From: JBFMFH01 sp040752275
GTDB taxonomy: Bacteria > Acidobacteriota > Vicinamibacteria > Vicinamibacterales > JAKQTR01
Length of the DNA: 64,000 nt
Direction: 5' to 3'
Assembly (NCBI GenBank): GCA_040752275.1
Contig: JBFMFH010000101.1
Span: forward strand, 62,001-126,000
Numbering within the stretch: the stretch's first letter is position 1; every line of letters begins with the position of its first letter. The notes beneath the pieces are model-generated. The model ran no database searches. It saw nothing but the letters and a program-made list of their open reading frames with translations, and was not told the origin of the DNA. The position numbers and the translations under genes were made by a program. Below are positions 16,839-25,232 of the stretch, in pieces.

Positions 16839-17665
16839 AGGGCAGCGAAGCCGCCTGGCAGACAGTTCAGACGTTCAAGGAGATCCTCTTCGAGAAGACC
16901 GGCGACGGGATTGCGAAGATCACGATCAACCGCCCGCACCGACGCAACGCGTTCACGCCGCTGACCGTGCAAGAGATGATCGAGGCGTTCCAGGTGTGCC
17001 GCGAGGATCCGTCCGTTGGCGTTGTCATCCTGACTGGCGCGGGAATGAAGGCGTTCTGCTCCGGAGGCGACCAGCGCGTGAGGGGGGAGCAGGGCTACGT
17101 GGATGACGGGGGCGTGCCCAGGCTGAACGTGCTGGATCTGCAGAAGCTCATCCGCGGCCTGCCGAAGCCGGTCATCGCCATGGTTGCGGGCTACGCCATC
17201 GGCGGCGGCAACGTCTTGCAGGTCGTGTGCGATCTGACGATTGCGGCAGACAACGCGATCTTCGGCCAGACGGGCCCGAAGGTCGGATCGTTCGACGGCG
17301 GGCTCGGCTCGAGCTACCTGGCGCGGATCGTCGGGCAGAAGAGGGCGCGGGAGATCTGGTACTTGTGCCGCCAGTACAGCGCCCAGCAGGCTCTCGAGAT
17401 GGGGATGGTGAACGCGGTGGTGCCGCTGGCCGACCTCGAGGCGGTCACGCTGCAGTGGGCGCGCGAGATGCTCACGCATTCCCCGCTGGCGCTCCGCTGC
17501 CTGAAGGCCGCGCTGAACGCCGACTGCGACGGTCAGCTCGGGTTGCTGGACCTGGCCGGAAACGCCACCCTCCTCTACTACATGAGCGAGGAGGCGCAGG
17601 AAGGCAAGAAGGCCTACCTCGAAAAGCGGAAGCCGAACTTCAAGAGGTTTTCCCGCCTGCCGTGA
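16835..17665 (+). CDS. menB: 1,4-dihydroxy-2-naphthoyl-CoA synthase
   Basis: 276 residues from the ATG at 16835 (AGGAG upstream, ATGA overlap with menH). Crotonase fold with family-specific motifs: INRPHRRNAF, FCSGGDQRVRGEQGY, MVAGYAIGGGNVLQ, FGQTGPKVGSFDGGLGSSYL, WYLCRQYSAQQAL and the C-terminal KRKPNFKRFSRLP tail. These are the MenB signatures and exclude ordinary enoyl-CoA hydratases. It closes the second aromatic ring of o-succinylbenzoyl-CoA. Overlaps menA by four bases (GTGA). Confidence 0.95.
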   Translation: MKGSEAAWQTVQTFKEILFEKTGDGIAKITINRPHRRNAFTPLTVQEMIEAFQVCREDPSVGVVILTGAGMKAFCSGGDQRVRGEQGYVDDGGVPRLNVLDLQKLIRGLPKPVIAMVAGYAIGGGNVLQVVCDLTIAADNAIFGQTGPKVGSFDGGLGSSYLARIVGQKRAREIWYLCRQYSAQQALEMGMVNAVVPLADLEAVTLQWAREMLTHSPLALRCLKAALNADCDGQLGLLDLAGNATLLYYMSEEAQEGKKAYLEKRKPNFKRFSRLP

Positions 17666-18555
17666 GCGAGAAGACCCGCGTCCACCCGTGGCTCCTGGCC
17701 GCCCGGCCCAGGACGCTGACCGCCAGCGTGGCGCCTGTGCTGGTGGGAACCGCGCTAGCGCGTGGCCTCGGCCAAGAGGCCGTGGCCTGGCCCCTCGCGG
17801 TCCTCGCGCTCGCGTCGGCCACGTTCATCCAGATCGGGACGAACCTCGTCAACGATGCGGCTGACTTCGAGCGGGGTGCCGACACGCACGATCGACGTGG
17901 GCCGATCCGGGCGACGCAAACTGGCCTGCTCACGCCACGGCAGGTCAAACTGGGCGCGGCAGGGGCCTTCGCGTTCGCGGCCCTGCTCGGGATCCCACTG
18001 CTGTACGCCGGCGGCACCCCGATCCTCGTCATCGGCGTGCTCTCGATCATCGCCGGCTGCGCCTACACGACCGGGCCGATGCCCCTCGCGTATGTCGGGT
18101 TGGGTGAGATCTTCGTCCTGCTGTTCTTCGGCCTGGCCGCCGTGAAGGGGACGGCGTATGTCGTGGCCGGGCAGGCCTTCACGCCGTGGGCGGAGCTGGC
18201 GGCACTGCAGGTCGGGCTGCAGAGCGCGACGCTGCTCGCCATCAACAACCTGCGGGATGCAGCCGGCGATGCACGGGCCGGCAAACGCACGCTCGCGGTC
18301 CGATTCGGCCCGCGGTTCGGACGATGGGAGATCGCCGCGCTCGTGGTCGGGCCGTTTGCGGGCGGAGCCGGCTGGTGGGCGGCCGAACGTGCGCTGGCGT
18401 CCTGGCTGCCGCTCCTATGCCTCCCTCTGGCATGGACACTCCTGCGCCGGGTGTGGAGTGAGGAGCCGGGCACCCGCTCCAATCAACACTTGGCGATGAG
18501 CGCGCGACTGCAGCTGGTGTTCGCCTCGCTCCTGGCGGCCGGGCTCGTCCTGTAG
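17662..18555 (+). CDS. menA: 1,4-dihydroxy-2-naphthoate polyprenyltransferase
   Basis: 297 residues from a GTG that overlaps the menB stop. An integral membrane UbiA-family prenyltransferase with eight to nine hydrophobic helices. The first Asp-rich motif is TNLVNDAADFERGADTHDR and the second is NNLRDAAGDARAGKRTLAVR, both typical of MenA. The opening WLLAARPRTLTASVAPVLVG is also family-specific. It attaches the isoprenoid side chain to DHNA in the cytoplasmic membrane. Confidence 0.92.
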   Translation: MSEKTRVHPWLLAARPRTLTASVAPVLVGTALARGLGQEAVAWPLAVLALASATFIQIGTNLVNDAADFERGADTHDRRGPIRATQTGLLTPRQVKLGAAGAFAFAALLGIPLLYAGGTPILVIGVLSIIAGCAYTTGPMPLAYVGLGEIFVLLFFGLAAVKGTAYVVAGQAFTPWAELAALQVGLQSATLLAINNLRDAAGDARAGKRTLAVRFGPRFGRWEIAALVVGPFAGGAGWWAAERALASWLPLLCLPLAWTLLRRVWSEEPGTRSNQHLAMSARLQLVFASLLAAGLVL

Positions 18556-18565
18556 GGCTCTCGAG

Positions 18566-19798
18566 ATGATCGCCGTCCTGGACATGGGCTCCTACCTGTC
18601 GGAGGCGACGGCGTGGCCGGACTGGGAGGACTCCGGGACCGTCCTGATCCCGCATCCGGCCATGCGGGAACAGGTCCCGGCGCTCTTGGGGGCGCTCTCG
18701 CGGACCGATCTGCCTCCGGCGCACCTGCTCGTGGCCACCTCCGGCAGCACGGCACCGAGAGAGGGCGGCGTCCGACTCGTGGCGTTGTCGCTCGAGGCAT
18801 TCCTGGCCTCGGCCGTGGCAGTCAATGCGCATCTCGCCGCCGCGCCTGGCGACATCTGGGCCCACGCCCTCCCGGTGTTTCACGTCGGGGGTCTCGGCAT
18901 CCTCGCGCGCGCACGCCTCTCGGGGAGCCGGGTTGTCGCCGCCGTCGATCAGAAATGGAGTGCGCACCGCTATCACGAGCGCGTGGCGTCGTCAGGTGCC
19001 ACCCTGAGCGCGCTGGTGCCATCGCAGATTCACGACCTCGCGTCGGCCGGACTGCGCGCGCCATCGTCGCTGCGCGCGGTCGTCGTTGGCGGAGCGCGCC
19101 TCGATCCGTCGCTGTACGGCGCGGCGTGCGCGCTGGGCTGGCCGTGCCTGCCGAGCTACGGCTTGACCGAGACGTGCAGCCAGGTGGCGACGGCGAGGCC
19201 CGGGTCGGCCGGGGAGGCCTATCCAAACGCGCTCCCGATCCTGCCTCATGCCGACCTGAGCCTCGGACCGGACGGCCGCATCCGCGTCTGCGCCTCGTCG
19301 TTGCTGACCTGCTACGTGAGTGTCGATCCGGCTTCCGGAACGGCGCACGTCGACGATCCAAAGCGCGGCGGGTGGTTCGAGACGGAAGATCTGGGTCGGT
19401 TGCATGCCGGTGGCATCGAAATCCTCGGCCGCGCGGACGACATGGTGAAGGTGCTTGGCGAGCTGGTCAGTCTCGCGGCGGTTGAGGGGGCCGTCGGCTG
19501 CTGGCTGGACGACGCCGGTCATCGGCGATCGCTGATCGCAGACTATGCGGTTGTCAGCCTGCCGCACCCTCGGCTGGGCTCCGAACTCGTCCTTGCCGTG
19601 GTTCCTGCCCCGGGCCCGGGTGCCGGCGGCCTTCGGGCCCGCGACCTGGCTGCCGGCCTGAAGGGTCGGCTCGGCCCGCTGGAATGCCCGTCCCGACTCA
19701 TTGTGGTCGACGTCATCCCCCGCACCGCGCTCGGGAAGGTCCGGCGCGCCCGCCTTGCCGACCACTGTCGCTACTGTCGCGGGTCGGCAATCATATGA
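18566..19798 (+). CDS. menE: o-succinylbenzoate-CoA ligase
   Basis: 410 residues, short for the acyl-CoA synthetase (ANL) superfamily but usual for compact MenE proteins. Motifs seen: the P-loop-like LLVATSGSTA, LPVFHVGGLGILARA, LPSYGLTETCSQVA, the hinge-region GWFETEDLGRL, ILGRADDMVKVLGELVSL and the catalytic-lysine motif IPRTALGKVRRARL. It activates o-succinylbenzoate to its CoA ester. It is the last plus-strand gene of the men operon, directly after menA; menC (o-succinylbenzoate synthase), often found here, is missing. Its last 28 bp overlap the end of the convergent thioesterase gene. Confidence 0.88.
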   Translation: MIAVLDMGSYLSEATAWPDWEDSGTVLIPHPAMREQVPALLGALSRTDLPPAHLLVATSGSTAPREGGVRLVALSLEAFLASAVAVNAHLAAAPGDIWAHALPVFHVGGLGILARARLSGSRVVAAVDQKWSAHRYHERVASSGATLSALVPSQIHDLASAGLRAPSSLRAVVVGGARLDPSLYGAACALGWPCLPSYGLTETCSQVATARPGSAGEAYPNALPILPHADLSLGPDGRIRVCASSLLTCYVSVDPASGTAHVDDPKRGGWFETEDLGRLHAGGIEILGRADDMVKVLGELVSLAAVEGAVGCWLDDAGHRRSLIADYAVVSLPHPRLGSELVLAVVPAPGPGAGGLRARDLAAGLKGRLGPLECPSRLIVVDVIPRTALGKVRRARLADHCRYCRGSAII

Positions 19799-20199
19799 CG
19801 TTCAAGCCTGGCGCGAATGGTGGCCGGAATCGGTGTCTTCTGGAACCGGCCATCGACGAAGACATGAACGGTGCGGGTCTCGGCGCACAGGTGTGGCGAT
19901 GGATCGCCGGTGTCGAGGAAGCGCGTGACCAGGTCGAACGACGACTCCGAGAGACGGCCCACTCCGACTTCGGCGACAAACGGCCGACCCGGCCGCAACG
20001 GGCGGTGAAAGGTCGCCTCCGCGTGCTTGATCGGGACCAGCCAGTCTGGCGCGGCGAAGTACTCGTCCCAGGTCACGCCCAGGGCGGAGACGACGAAATC
20101 CTCGTAGACCTCGTGCGCCAGTTGGAGGATCCGCCCGAAGAAGAGGATCCCGCGGAAGTCAGCTTCGTGGAACCGAACTGACACGGGGCATGTGAACAT
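19771..20199 (-). CDS. hotdog-fold acyl-CoA thioesterase, candidate MenI
   Basis: 142 residues from the ATG at 20199, which has GGAG seven bases upstream; a GTG at 20226 would add nine residues. 4-hydroxybenzoyl-CoA thioesterase-type fold: VRFHEADFRGILFFGRILQLAHEVYEDF contains the active-site acid region (EADFRG) of the family, followed by the hotdog strands and HVFVDGRFQKTPIP. Menaquinone synthesis needs a DHNA-CoA thioesterase, and this gene lies tail to tail with menE, so it is a reasonable candidate for that step. The assignment is by context, since hotdog enzymes vary in substrate. Two palindromes lie in its upstream region. Confidence 0.7.
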   Translation of the reverse strand: MFTCPVSVRFHEADFRGILFFGRILQLAHEVYEDFVVSALGVTWDEYFAAPDWLVPIKHAEATFHRPLRPGRPFVAEVGVGRLSESSFDLVTRFLDTGDPSPHLCAETRTVHVFVDGRFQKTPIPATIRARLERHMIADPRQ

Positions 20200-20223
20200 C
20201 GAGAGGCTCCGTGCGCCGAAGAA

Positions 20224-20288
20224 CACTCCCGCTCTCGAGCGGGATTGTCCGCATGGTGGAATCGCACTCCCGCTCTAGAGCGGGAGTG
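20224..20288. promoter_or_regulatory. pair of CCCGCTC-NN-GAGCGGG palindromes
   Basis: Two related palindromes, 20224-20247 and 20265-20288, start 41 bp apart upstream of the thioesterase start. The second is perfect: 11 bp arms CACTCCCGCTC and GAGCGGGAGTG around TA. The first has the same left arm, TC in the centre and one difference in the right arm (GAGCGGGATTG). There is no T tract. They could be a double operator for the thioesterase gene or a processed 3' hairpin of the upstream pcnB transcript, whose stop is at 20292. Confidence 0.6.
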
Positions 20289-20291
20289 AGG

Positions 20292-21560
20292 TCACGGCGT
20301 CGGCTCACCGGACGGTTCGCGCCGTCGTCCCGGCCGGCGTCGTCGCCGCCGCCGGCGCTTCGGGCGGACCTCGTCCTCGGGAGCCGCCGCCTGCTGCATC
20401 CAGTAGGCGACCATCTCGGGAGCCTGCCCATGAATCTCGAGCCAGGTCAGGGCATCGCGAAAGGCCGCGCGCTCGGTTAACATCCAGCGCGCCCGGCCAG
20501 ACCGGCTCGGTTCGAGCAGCCGGCGCTGGAGTACCAGCACCTGGTGAACTCGCTCCACCTCGCGCCGCGCGAGGGGCAGCACGCCGAGCGAGAGCCCGCT
20601 CTGCCGGCCGTCGCCCACCCAGGCGGGCCACCCCTGGGGCGAGAAGCCCAGCGGGGCAATGAGACTGCCGAGGAGGATCGCGTTCGACAGCGTGTCTGGA
20701 ACCTGCTCGAAGCGGCGGCGGTAGGCGTCCAACCGGGACAGGGAGGCCAGCACGCTGTCACCGACGCCCTCGTGCAGCACGTGGCTCAGCGGCTCCAGCA
20801 GGCCGACACGCTTCAACTCGCGGAATGCCCGTTCTGCGAAGCCGGACCGGAGGATCTTGTAGTACTCATCGGCGAGCCGGGCCGGCGCCGCCCTGGTCAA
20901 CTCGCCGCGGTGGCGGCCGATGGCCTCGATAACGGGCGGGTCGATGGCGAGGTCCATGCGCGCGGCCAGGGTAATGGCGCGTTGCATGCGGACGGGGTCT
21001 TCGCGGAACCGCACACCGGGGTCTCCGATGCATCTGACCACGCGGAGTCTCAGATCCTCGAGCCCCCCGACGTAGTCGATGATCGAAAACGTCGCGATGT
21101 CGTAGAAGAGGGCGTTGATCGTAAAGTCGCGCCGAAAGGCGTCCTCCTCGGCCGTTCCAAAGGTGTTGTCCCGGTGAATCAGGTGGTCCTTGTGTCCGGC
21201 TCCCGACGGCTCAGTGGTCCCGGCGCCGCGGACGTGTTCTTTCGCCTCTTCTTCGCTCACCTGCCGCCTAAACGTGGCCACCTCGATGACCTTGGCTCCG
21301 AACTTGACATGGGCCAACCGGAAGCGGCGGCCGACGACGTAGCAGTTCCGAAAGAGCTTCTTGACCTGATAGGGGTGCGCGTCGGTGCCGATATCGAAGT
21401 CTTTCGGCCGGCGGTCGAGCAGCAGGTCCCGGACGCTGCCGCCGACCAGGTACGCGGCATACCTGGCGTCCTTCAGGCGATAGAGGACCTTGAGTGCGTC
21501 TGGATCAATGTGTCGGCGCGACAGCGTGTGCTGATCGCGCGGGACCACGAGGGGCGGCAT
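20292..21560 (-). CDS. pcnB: poly(A) polymerase / CCA-adding nucleotidyltransferase family
   Basis: 422 residues. Class II nucleotidyltransferase head with YLVGGSVRDLLLDRRPKDFDIGTDA (the GGSVRD and DFDIGTDA catalytic carboxylate motifs), then RRDFTINALFYD, DYVGGLEDLRLRVVRCIGDP and FREDPVRMQRA. The C-terminus is a strongly basic run (KRRRRRRRRRPGRRR), as in PcnB poly(A) polymerases, which supports RNA tailing; a tRNA CCA-adding role cannot be excluded from sequence. Acts in the cytoplasm on RNA 3' ends. The region between this gene and polA contains a heptamer repeat. Confidence 0.82.
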   Translation of the reverse strand: MPPLVVPRDQHTLSRRHIDPDALKVLYRLKDARYAAYLVGGSVRDLLLDRRPKDFDIGTDAHPYQVKKLFRNCYVVGRRFRLAHVKFGAKVIEVATFRRQVSEEEAKEHVRGAGTTEPSGAGHKDHLIHRDNTFGTAEEDAFRRDFTINALFYDIATFSIIDYVGGLEDLRLRVVRCIGDPGVRFREDPVRMQRAITLAARMDLAIDPPVIEAIGRHRGELTRAAPARLADEYYKILRSGFAERAFRELKRVGLLEPLSHVLHEGVGDSVLASLSRLDAYRRRFEQVPDTLSNAILLGSLIAPLGFSPQGWPAWVGDGRQSGLSLGVLPLARREVERVHQVLVLQRRLLEPSRSGRARWMLTERAAFRDALTWLEIHGQAPEMVAYWMQQAAAPEDEVRPKRRRRRRRRPGRRREPSGEPTP

Positions 21561-21578
21561 GTCTGGGGATTATATCTT

Positions 21579-21630
21579 CCGGGATTCGGGATTCGGGATT
21601 CGGGATTCGGGAAGCGGGATTCGGGAAGCC
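21579..21630. repeat. GGGATTC heptamer repeat, longest run in the window
   Basis: About six units of GGGATTC, the first four perfect and the last two interrupted by GAAGC. It fills nearly all of the 73 bp between the polA stop (21634) and the pcnB start (21560). Confidence 0.85.
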
Positions 21631-21633
21631 AGG

Positions 21634-24321
21634 CTACTTCGCGTCCTTCCAGTTCTCGCCGATGCCCACGTCCACGGTGAGAGGGACGCCGAGGGGAACC
21701 GCCTTCTCCATCAGGTGCCGCACCAGCGCGGCCACCTCGTCCGACTCTTCCCGCCTCGCCTCGAACAGCAGTTCGTCATGCACCGTGAGGATCATCCGCG
21801 GCCGCAGACCGCCGGCTCGGGCCGGCCTGGCCGAGAGAGCCTCGTGGACGTCGATCATGGCCCGCTTGAGGATGTCGGCGGCGGTGCCCTGGATGGGCAT
21901 GTTGACGGCGACGCGCTCAGCCGCAGAGCGGACCTGTCCGTTCCGGCTGGTGATCTCGGGCACAGGCCGTCGTCGTCCGAACATGGTCTTCACGACTCCA
22001 CTCGCCCGGGCCTCCGCAATCGTCCGGTCGATGAAGACCCGCACGCCGGGAAAGCCCGAGAAGTACGCGTCGATGAACGCCTGCGCCGCCTGCTGGGTCA
22101 CGCCTATGTCCCTGGCGAGCGTAAATGCGGTCTTCCCATAGAGCAGGGCGTAATTCACCATCTTGGCCGTGCTGCGCCTCTCCTGCCGGCTCCGGCCGCT
22201 GTCGGCGCCGAAAATCGCGTCGGCGGTCCGGTCGTGAATGTCCTCGCCCCGAGCAAAGGCGTCGATGAGCGCCCGATCGCCGGACAGGTGTGCCAGCACC
22301 CTGAGCTCGATCTGCGAATAGTCCGCCGAGATGAGCACGCAGCCCGGCTCGGCGACGAAGGCCCGGCGGATCTCGCGGCCGAGGTCGGTGCGAACGGGGA
22401 TGTTCTGCAGATTGGGCTCGCTGCTGCTCAAACGTCCGGTTGCGGCAACGGCCTGATTGAAGCGCGTGTGGACGCGCCCGGTGGCGGGGTTGATCAGCTG
22501 GGGCAGGGCATCGACGTAGGTGCCCTTCAGCTTCTGCAGACTCCGCCATTCCAGGATGAGCCGCGGCAGCTCGTGACCGAGGGCCAGTTCTTCCAGCACC
22601 TCGACGGCCGTCGACGCCGCCCGCGTGGTGCCGGTCTTCTTGAGGACGGGCAGCTTCAGCTTCTCGAACAGAATCTCGGCCAGCTGCTTCGGCGATCCGA
22701 TGTTGAAGGACTCGCCGGCGAGCGCGAAGATCCGGTCGCTTGCCTGCTGCATCTCGGCGTCGAGCCTGCGCGACAGCGATTCGAGAACGGTGCGCTCGAC
22801 GCGAACGCCCGCCATCTCGATGGCCATCAGCACCGGGACGAGCGGCCACTCCAGCGTCCGATAGACCTCCTCGAGGTGCTCCTCGGCCAGCTTCTCACGA
22901 AGGATCGGCGCGAGCTGGCGGGGCAGATCGGCCCGTTCTCCCGCGAATGCCAGGGTGGCGGTCGCCGGGAGATCCGCGGCGCAGGTGGCCCTGGCGCCCT
23001 TGCCGTAGACGTGCTCCTCGGCGACGAGCCTGTAGCCGAGATGCTCGAGGCTCAGCACTTCCAGCGCGTGCGGCGCCCTGTTCGAGTCGATCAGGTAACT
23101 CGCCAGCATGGTATCGAACCCCGGACCCGCGACGTCGACGCCGTGGCGGGCCAGTACGACGCCGTCGTACTTCACGTCGTGACCGATCTTCTCCACGCTC
23201 GGATCTGCGGCGAGCCCGGCCAGCCTGGCGAGCAGGTCGCGCTCGTTCAGGTTCCCAACGGAGTCCAAGGCCCGGTGGGCGACTGGTGCGTAGCGCACGC
23301 GGCGCTCGGATGTCGACAAGGCGATACCGACTATGCCGGCCTGCATGGGTGAGGGCGCGTCCCCAATCACTCTGATACCGACGCACCCGGTGGCGCGGGC
23401 TTCGGCAATGACGCCGTCCAGCTCCTCCAGCGACTCGACGACGGCGTAATCAGCCGCCACGCTGTCTGCAGCCGGTGCGTACTCGTTCATCAGCGATCGG
23501 AACCCGAGCTGCGAAAACAGATCGAAGCACTCCTGGGTCTTCGGCCCCCGGTACCTCAGCGTCTCGAATTCGACGTCGATCGGGACATCCGTGCGAATGG
23601 TGACCAGTTCGCGGCTGCTGCGCGCTGCGCCGGCGTTGGCGAGCAGCGCCTCCCGGTAGCGCTTCTGCTGAACCGAGGCCGCGCCCTCGAGCAGGGCATC
23701 GAGAGACCCGAACTGAGCCATCAGCTCACGGGCGCCCTTCTCGCCGATGCCCGGGACGCCCTTGACGTTGTCCACGGCATCACCCGTGAGCGCGAGCACG
23801 TCGATGACCTTGTCCGGGGCGACGCCGAACTTCTCGACGACGCCGGCCTGGTCGTACCAGGTCCCCTCGTCGCGAGGGTTGAACACCCTGATGCGGCCGC
23901 CCACCATCTGGAAGAAGTCCTTGTCGCCGGTCACGATGGCGACGTCGAAGCCCTTCTCGGCGCCTCTGACTGCCAACGTCCCGATCACATCGTCGGCCTC
24001 GAAGCCCCGCAGCGTCATGACTGGCACGCCCATGGCGGTGCAAGCGCGGTGCACCAGCGCCACCTGCTGGACCAGGTCATCAGGCATCGGGGCGCGGTTG
24101 GCCTTGTAGTCGTCAGCCAGCGCATCACGAAAGGTCGGCCCCTCCACGTCGAAGGCCGCGCCGATGTAGTCGGGCCGCTGGTCGGCCAGCAGCTTGCGCA
24201 GCATGGTCACAAAGCCGTAGATGGCGTTTGTCGGCCGCCCGTCGGGAGCGCTGAGTCCACGGATGGCATGGAAGGCCCGGTACATCTGGGAGTTGCCGTC
24301 GATGAGGAACAGGCTAGGCAC
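21634..24321 (-). CDS. polA: DNA polymerase I, proofreading domain degenerate
   Basis: 895 residues with all three PolA regions. The 5' nuclease domain (1-270) has intact acidic motifs: LFLIDGNSQMYRAF, GFEADDVIGTLA, VTGDKDFFQMV and LTGDAVDNVKGVPGIGEKGA. The middle domain lacks the 3'-5' exonuclease motifs: near residue 315 GIRVIGD replaces the DxE motif, and at 459-465 FAGERAD replaces YxxxD. The polymerase domain is complete: SSSEPNLQNIPVRT, ISADYSQIELR, KMVNYALLYGK (720-730) and LTVHDELLFE. Position 724 is tyrosine where E. coli has Phe762. The enzyme should fill gaps and remove primers but is unlikely to proofread. It is followed by pcnB. Confidence 0.95.
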   Translation of the reverse strand: MPSLFLIDGNSQMYRAFHAIRGLSAPDGRPTNAIYGFVTMLRKLLADQRPDYIGAAFDVEGPTFRDALADDYKANRAPMPDDLVQQVALVHRACTAMGVPVMTLRGFEADDVIGTLAVRGAEKGFDVAIVTGDKDFFQMVGGRIRVFNPRDEGTWYDQAGVVEKFGVAPDKVIDVLALTGDAVDNVKGVPGIGEKGARELMAQFGSLDALLEGAASVQQKRYREALLANAGAARSSRELVTIRTDVPIDVEFETLRYRGPKTQECFDLFSQLGFRSLMNEYAPAADSVAADYAVVESLEELDGVIAEARATGCVGIRVIGDAPSPMQAGIVGIALSTSERRVRYAPVAHRALDSVGNLNERDLLARLAGLAADPSVEKIGHDVKYDGVVLARHGVDVAGPGFDTMLASYLIDSNRAPHALEVLSLEHLGYRLVAEEHVYGKGARATCAADLPATATLAFAGERADLPRQLAPILREKLAEEHLEEVYRTLEWPLVPVLMAIEMAGVRVERTVLESLSRRLDAEMQQASDRIFALAGESFNIGSPKQLAEILFEKLKLPVLKKTGTTRAASTAVEVLEELALGHELPRLILEWRSLQKLKGTYVDALPQLINPATGRVHTRFNQAVAATGRLSSSEPNLQNIPVRTDLGREIRRAFVAEPGCVLISADYSQIELRVLAHLSGDRALIDAFARGEDIHDRTADAIFGADSGRSRQERRSTAKMVNYALLYGKTAFTLARDIGVTQQAAQAFIDAYFSGFPGVRVFIDRTIAEARASGVVKTMFGRRRPVPEITSRNGQVRSAAERVAVNMPIQGTAADILKRAMIDVHEALSARPARAGGLRPRMILTVHDELLFEARREESDEVAALVRHLMEKAVPLGVPLTVDVGIGENWKDAK

Positions 24322-24334
24322 GCGGGGATTCTAT

Positions 24335-24365
24335 CCGGGATCCGGGATCGGGGATCCGGGATCCG
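24335..24365. repeat. GGGATCC-type repeat in the polA upstream region
   Basis: Four degenerate copies of a CCGGGAT/GGGATCC unit between the divergent starts of polA and the lipoprotein gene. It looks like a variant of the GGGATTC heptamer family with a central GATC. Confidence 0.6.
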
Positions 24366-24380
24366 TTATGATTCCCTGCT

Positions 24381-25145
24381 GTGCCGTTTGGTGGGAGGGT
24401 CTTCCTGGCGCGCGCAAGACTGATCGGGCTGGTGGCTGCACTGGTCCTCGGGGCTGCCTCCTGCACAGGTAACGGACAGGGCCTGATCAAGCACTACGAA
24501 TACGAGGAGGAGATCTACCTGTCGCTGGACGGGAGCGCCACCATCTACGTCAATGCATCGGTGCCGGCTCTTGTGTACCTGAGGGGGCTTGATCTCGATC
24601 CGCGTCCGAACGCCCGGCTGGACCGTGCGCGGGTGCGCAACATGTACACGACTCCCGTGACACGTGTGGCACGGGTGAGCACATGGCGCCGGTTCGGACG
24701 GCGCTTCGTCCAGATCCGCGTGGCCGTCGACGACATCCGGCGCCTTGGCGACGCCGGACCATTCTCGTGGTCCACCTACCGGTTCGAGCTGCAGGACGAT
24801 CAAGTGGTCTACCGGCAAGCCATCGGTGGTCCTGAGGGAAGGCCGGTGGGGACGGTCGGGTGGACCGGACGCGAACTCGTGGCCGTGCGGCTTCACCTGC
24901 CCGCCCGCATTCACTACCACAACGCGGGTGCCGACAACCTGAAGCGCGGCAACATCCTGGTCTGGGAACAGTTGTTGAGCGACCGGCAAGCGGGCGTGCC
25001 GCTCGAGATGGAAGTCCGGATGGCGCAGGCGTCGATCCTCTATTCGACGCTCCTTCTGTTTGCGGCCAGCGGTGCATTGGCCCTGGTCGTGCTGGCGTTC
25101 CTCATCTGGTGGGTGATGAGGCGGGGACGGACGGCGGCGGTCTGA
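24381..25145 (+). CDS. putative lipoprotein with C-terminal membrane helix, unknown function
   Basis: 254 residues from a GTG. A lipoprotein signal peptide is visible: hydrophobic LIGLVAALVLG followed by the lipobox-like GAASC (Cys28). The body is beta-rich without a motif I recognise (EYEEEIYLSLDGSATIYVNASVPALVYLRG). A single transmembrane helix (LLFAASGALALVVLAFLIWW) and a short RRGR tail end the protein, giving two membrane anchors. Function not known. It is divergent from polA and 87 bp ahead of the next plus-strand gene. Confidence 0.6.
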   Translation: MPFGGRVFLARARLIGLVAALVLGAASCTGNGQGLIKHYEYEEEIYLSLDGSATIYVNASVPALVYLRGLDLDPRPNARLDRARVRNMYTTPVTRVARVSTWRRFGRRFVQIRVAVDDIRRLGDAGPFSWSTYRFELQDDQVVYRQAIGGPEGRPVGTVGWTGRELVAVRLHLPARIHYHNAGADNLKRGNILVWEQLLSDRQAGVPLEMEVRMAQASILYSTLLLFAASGALALVVLAFLIWWVMRRGRTAAV

Positions 25146-25232
25146 TGTGATACGAGGGGGCGCAGCCACAACAATTCGCGGCCGTGCAGAAGCTCGGAGC
25201 AGGGGCCGATACGCAGAAGGGGGCCACCCTGC

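Noticed and set aside
20224..20288. Rho-independent terminators
   Set aside because: No T tract follows either palindrome, though a 3' structure role remains possible.
21559..23352. 597-codon plus-strand frame across polA
   Set aside because: Begins in a heptamer repeat and reads antisense to the polymerase domain; no recognisable protein.
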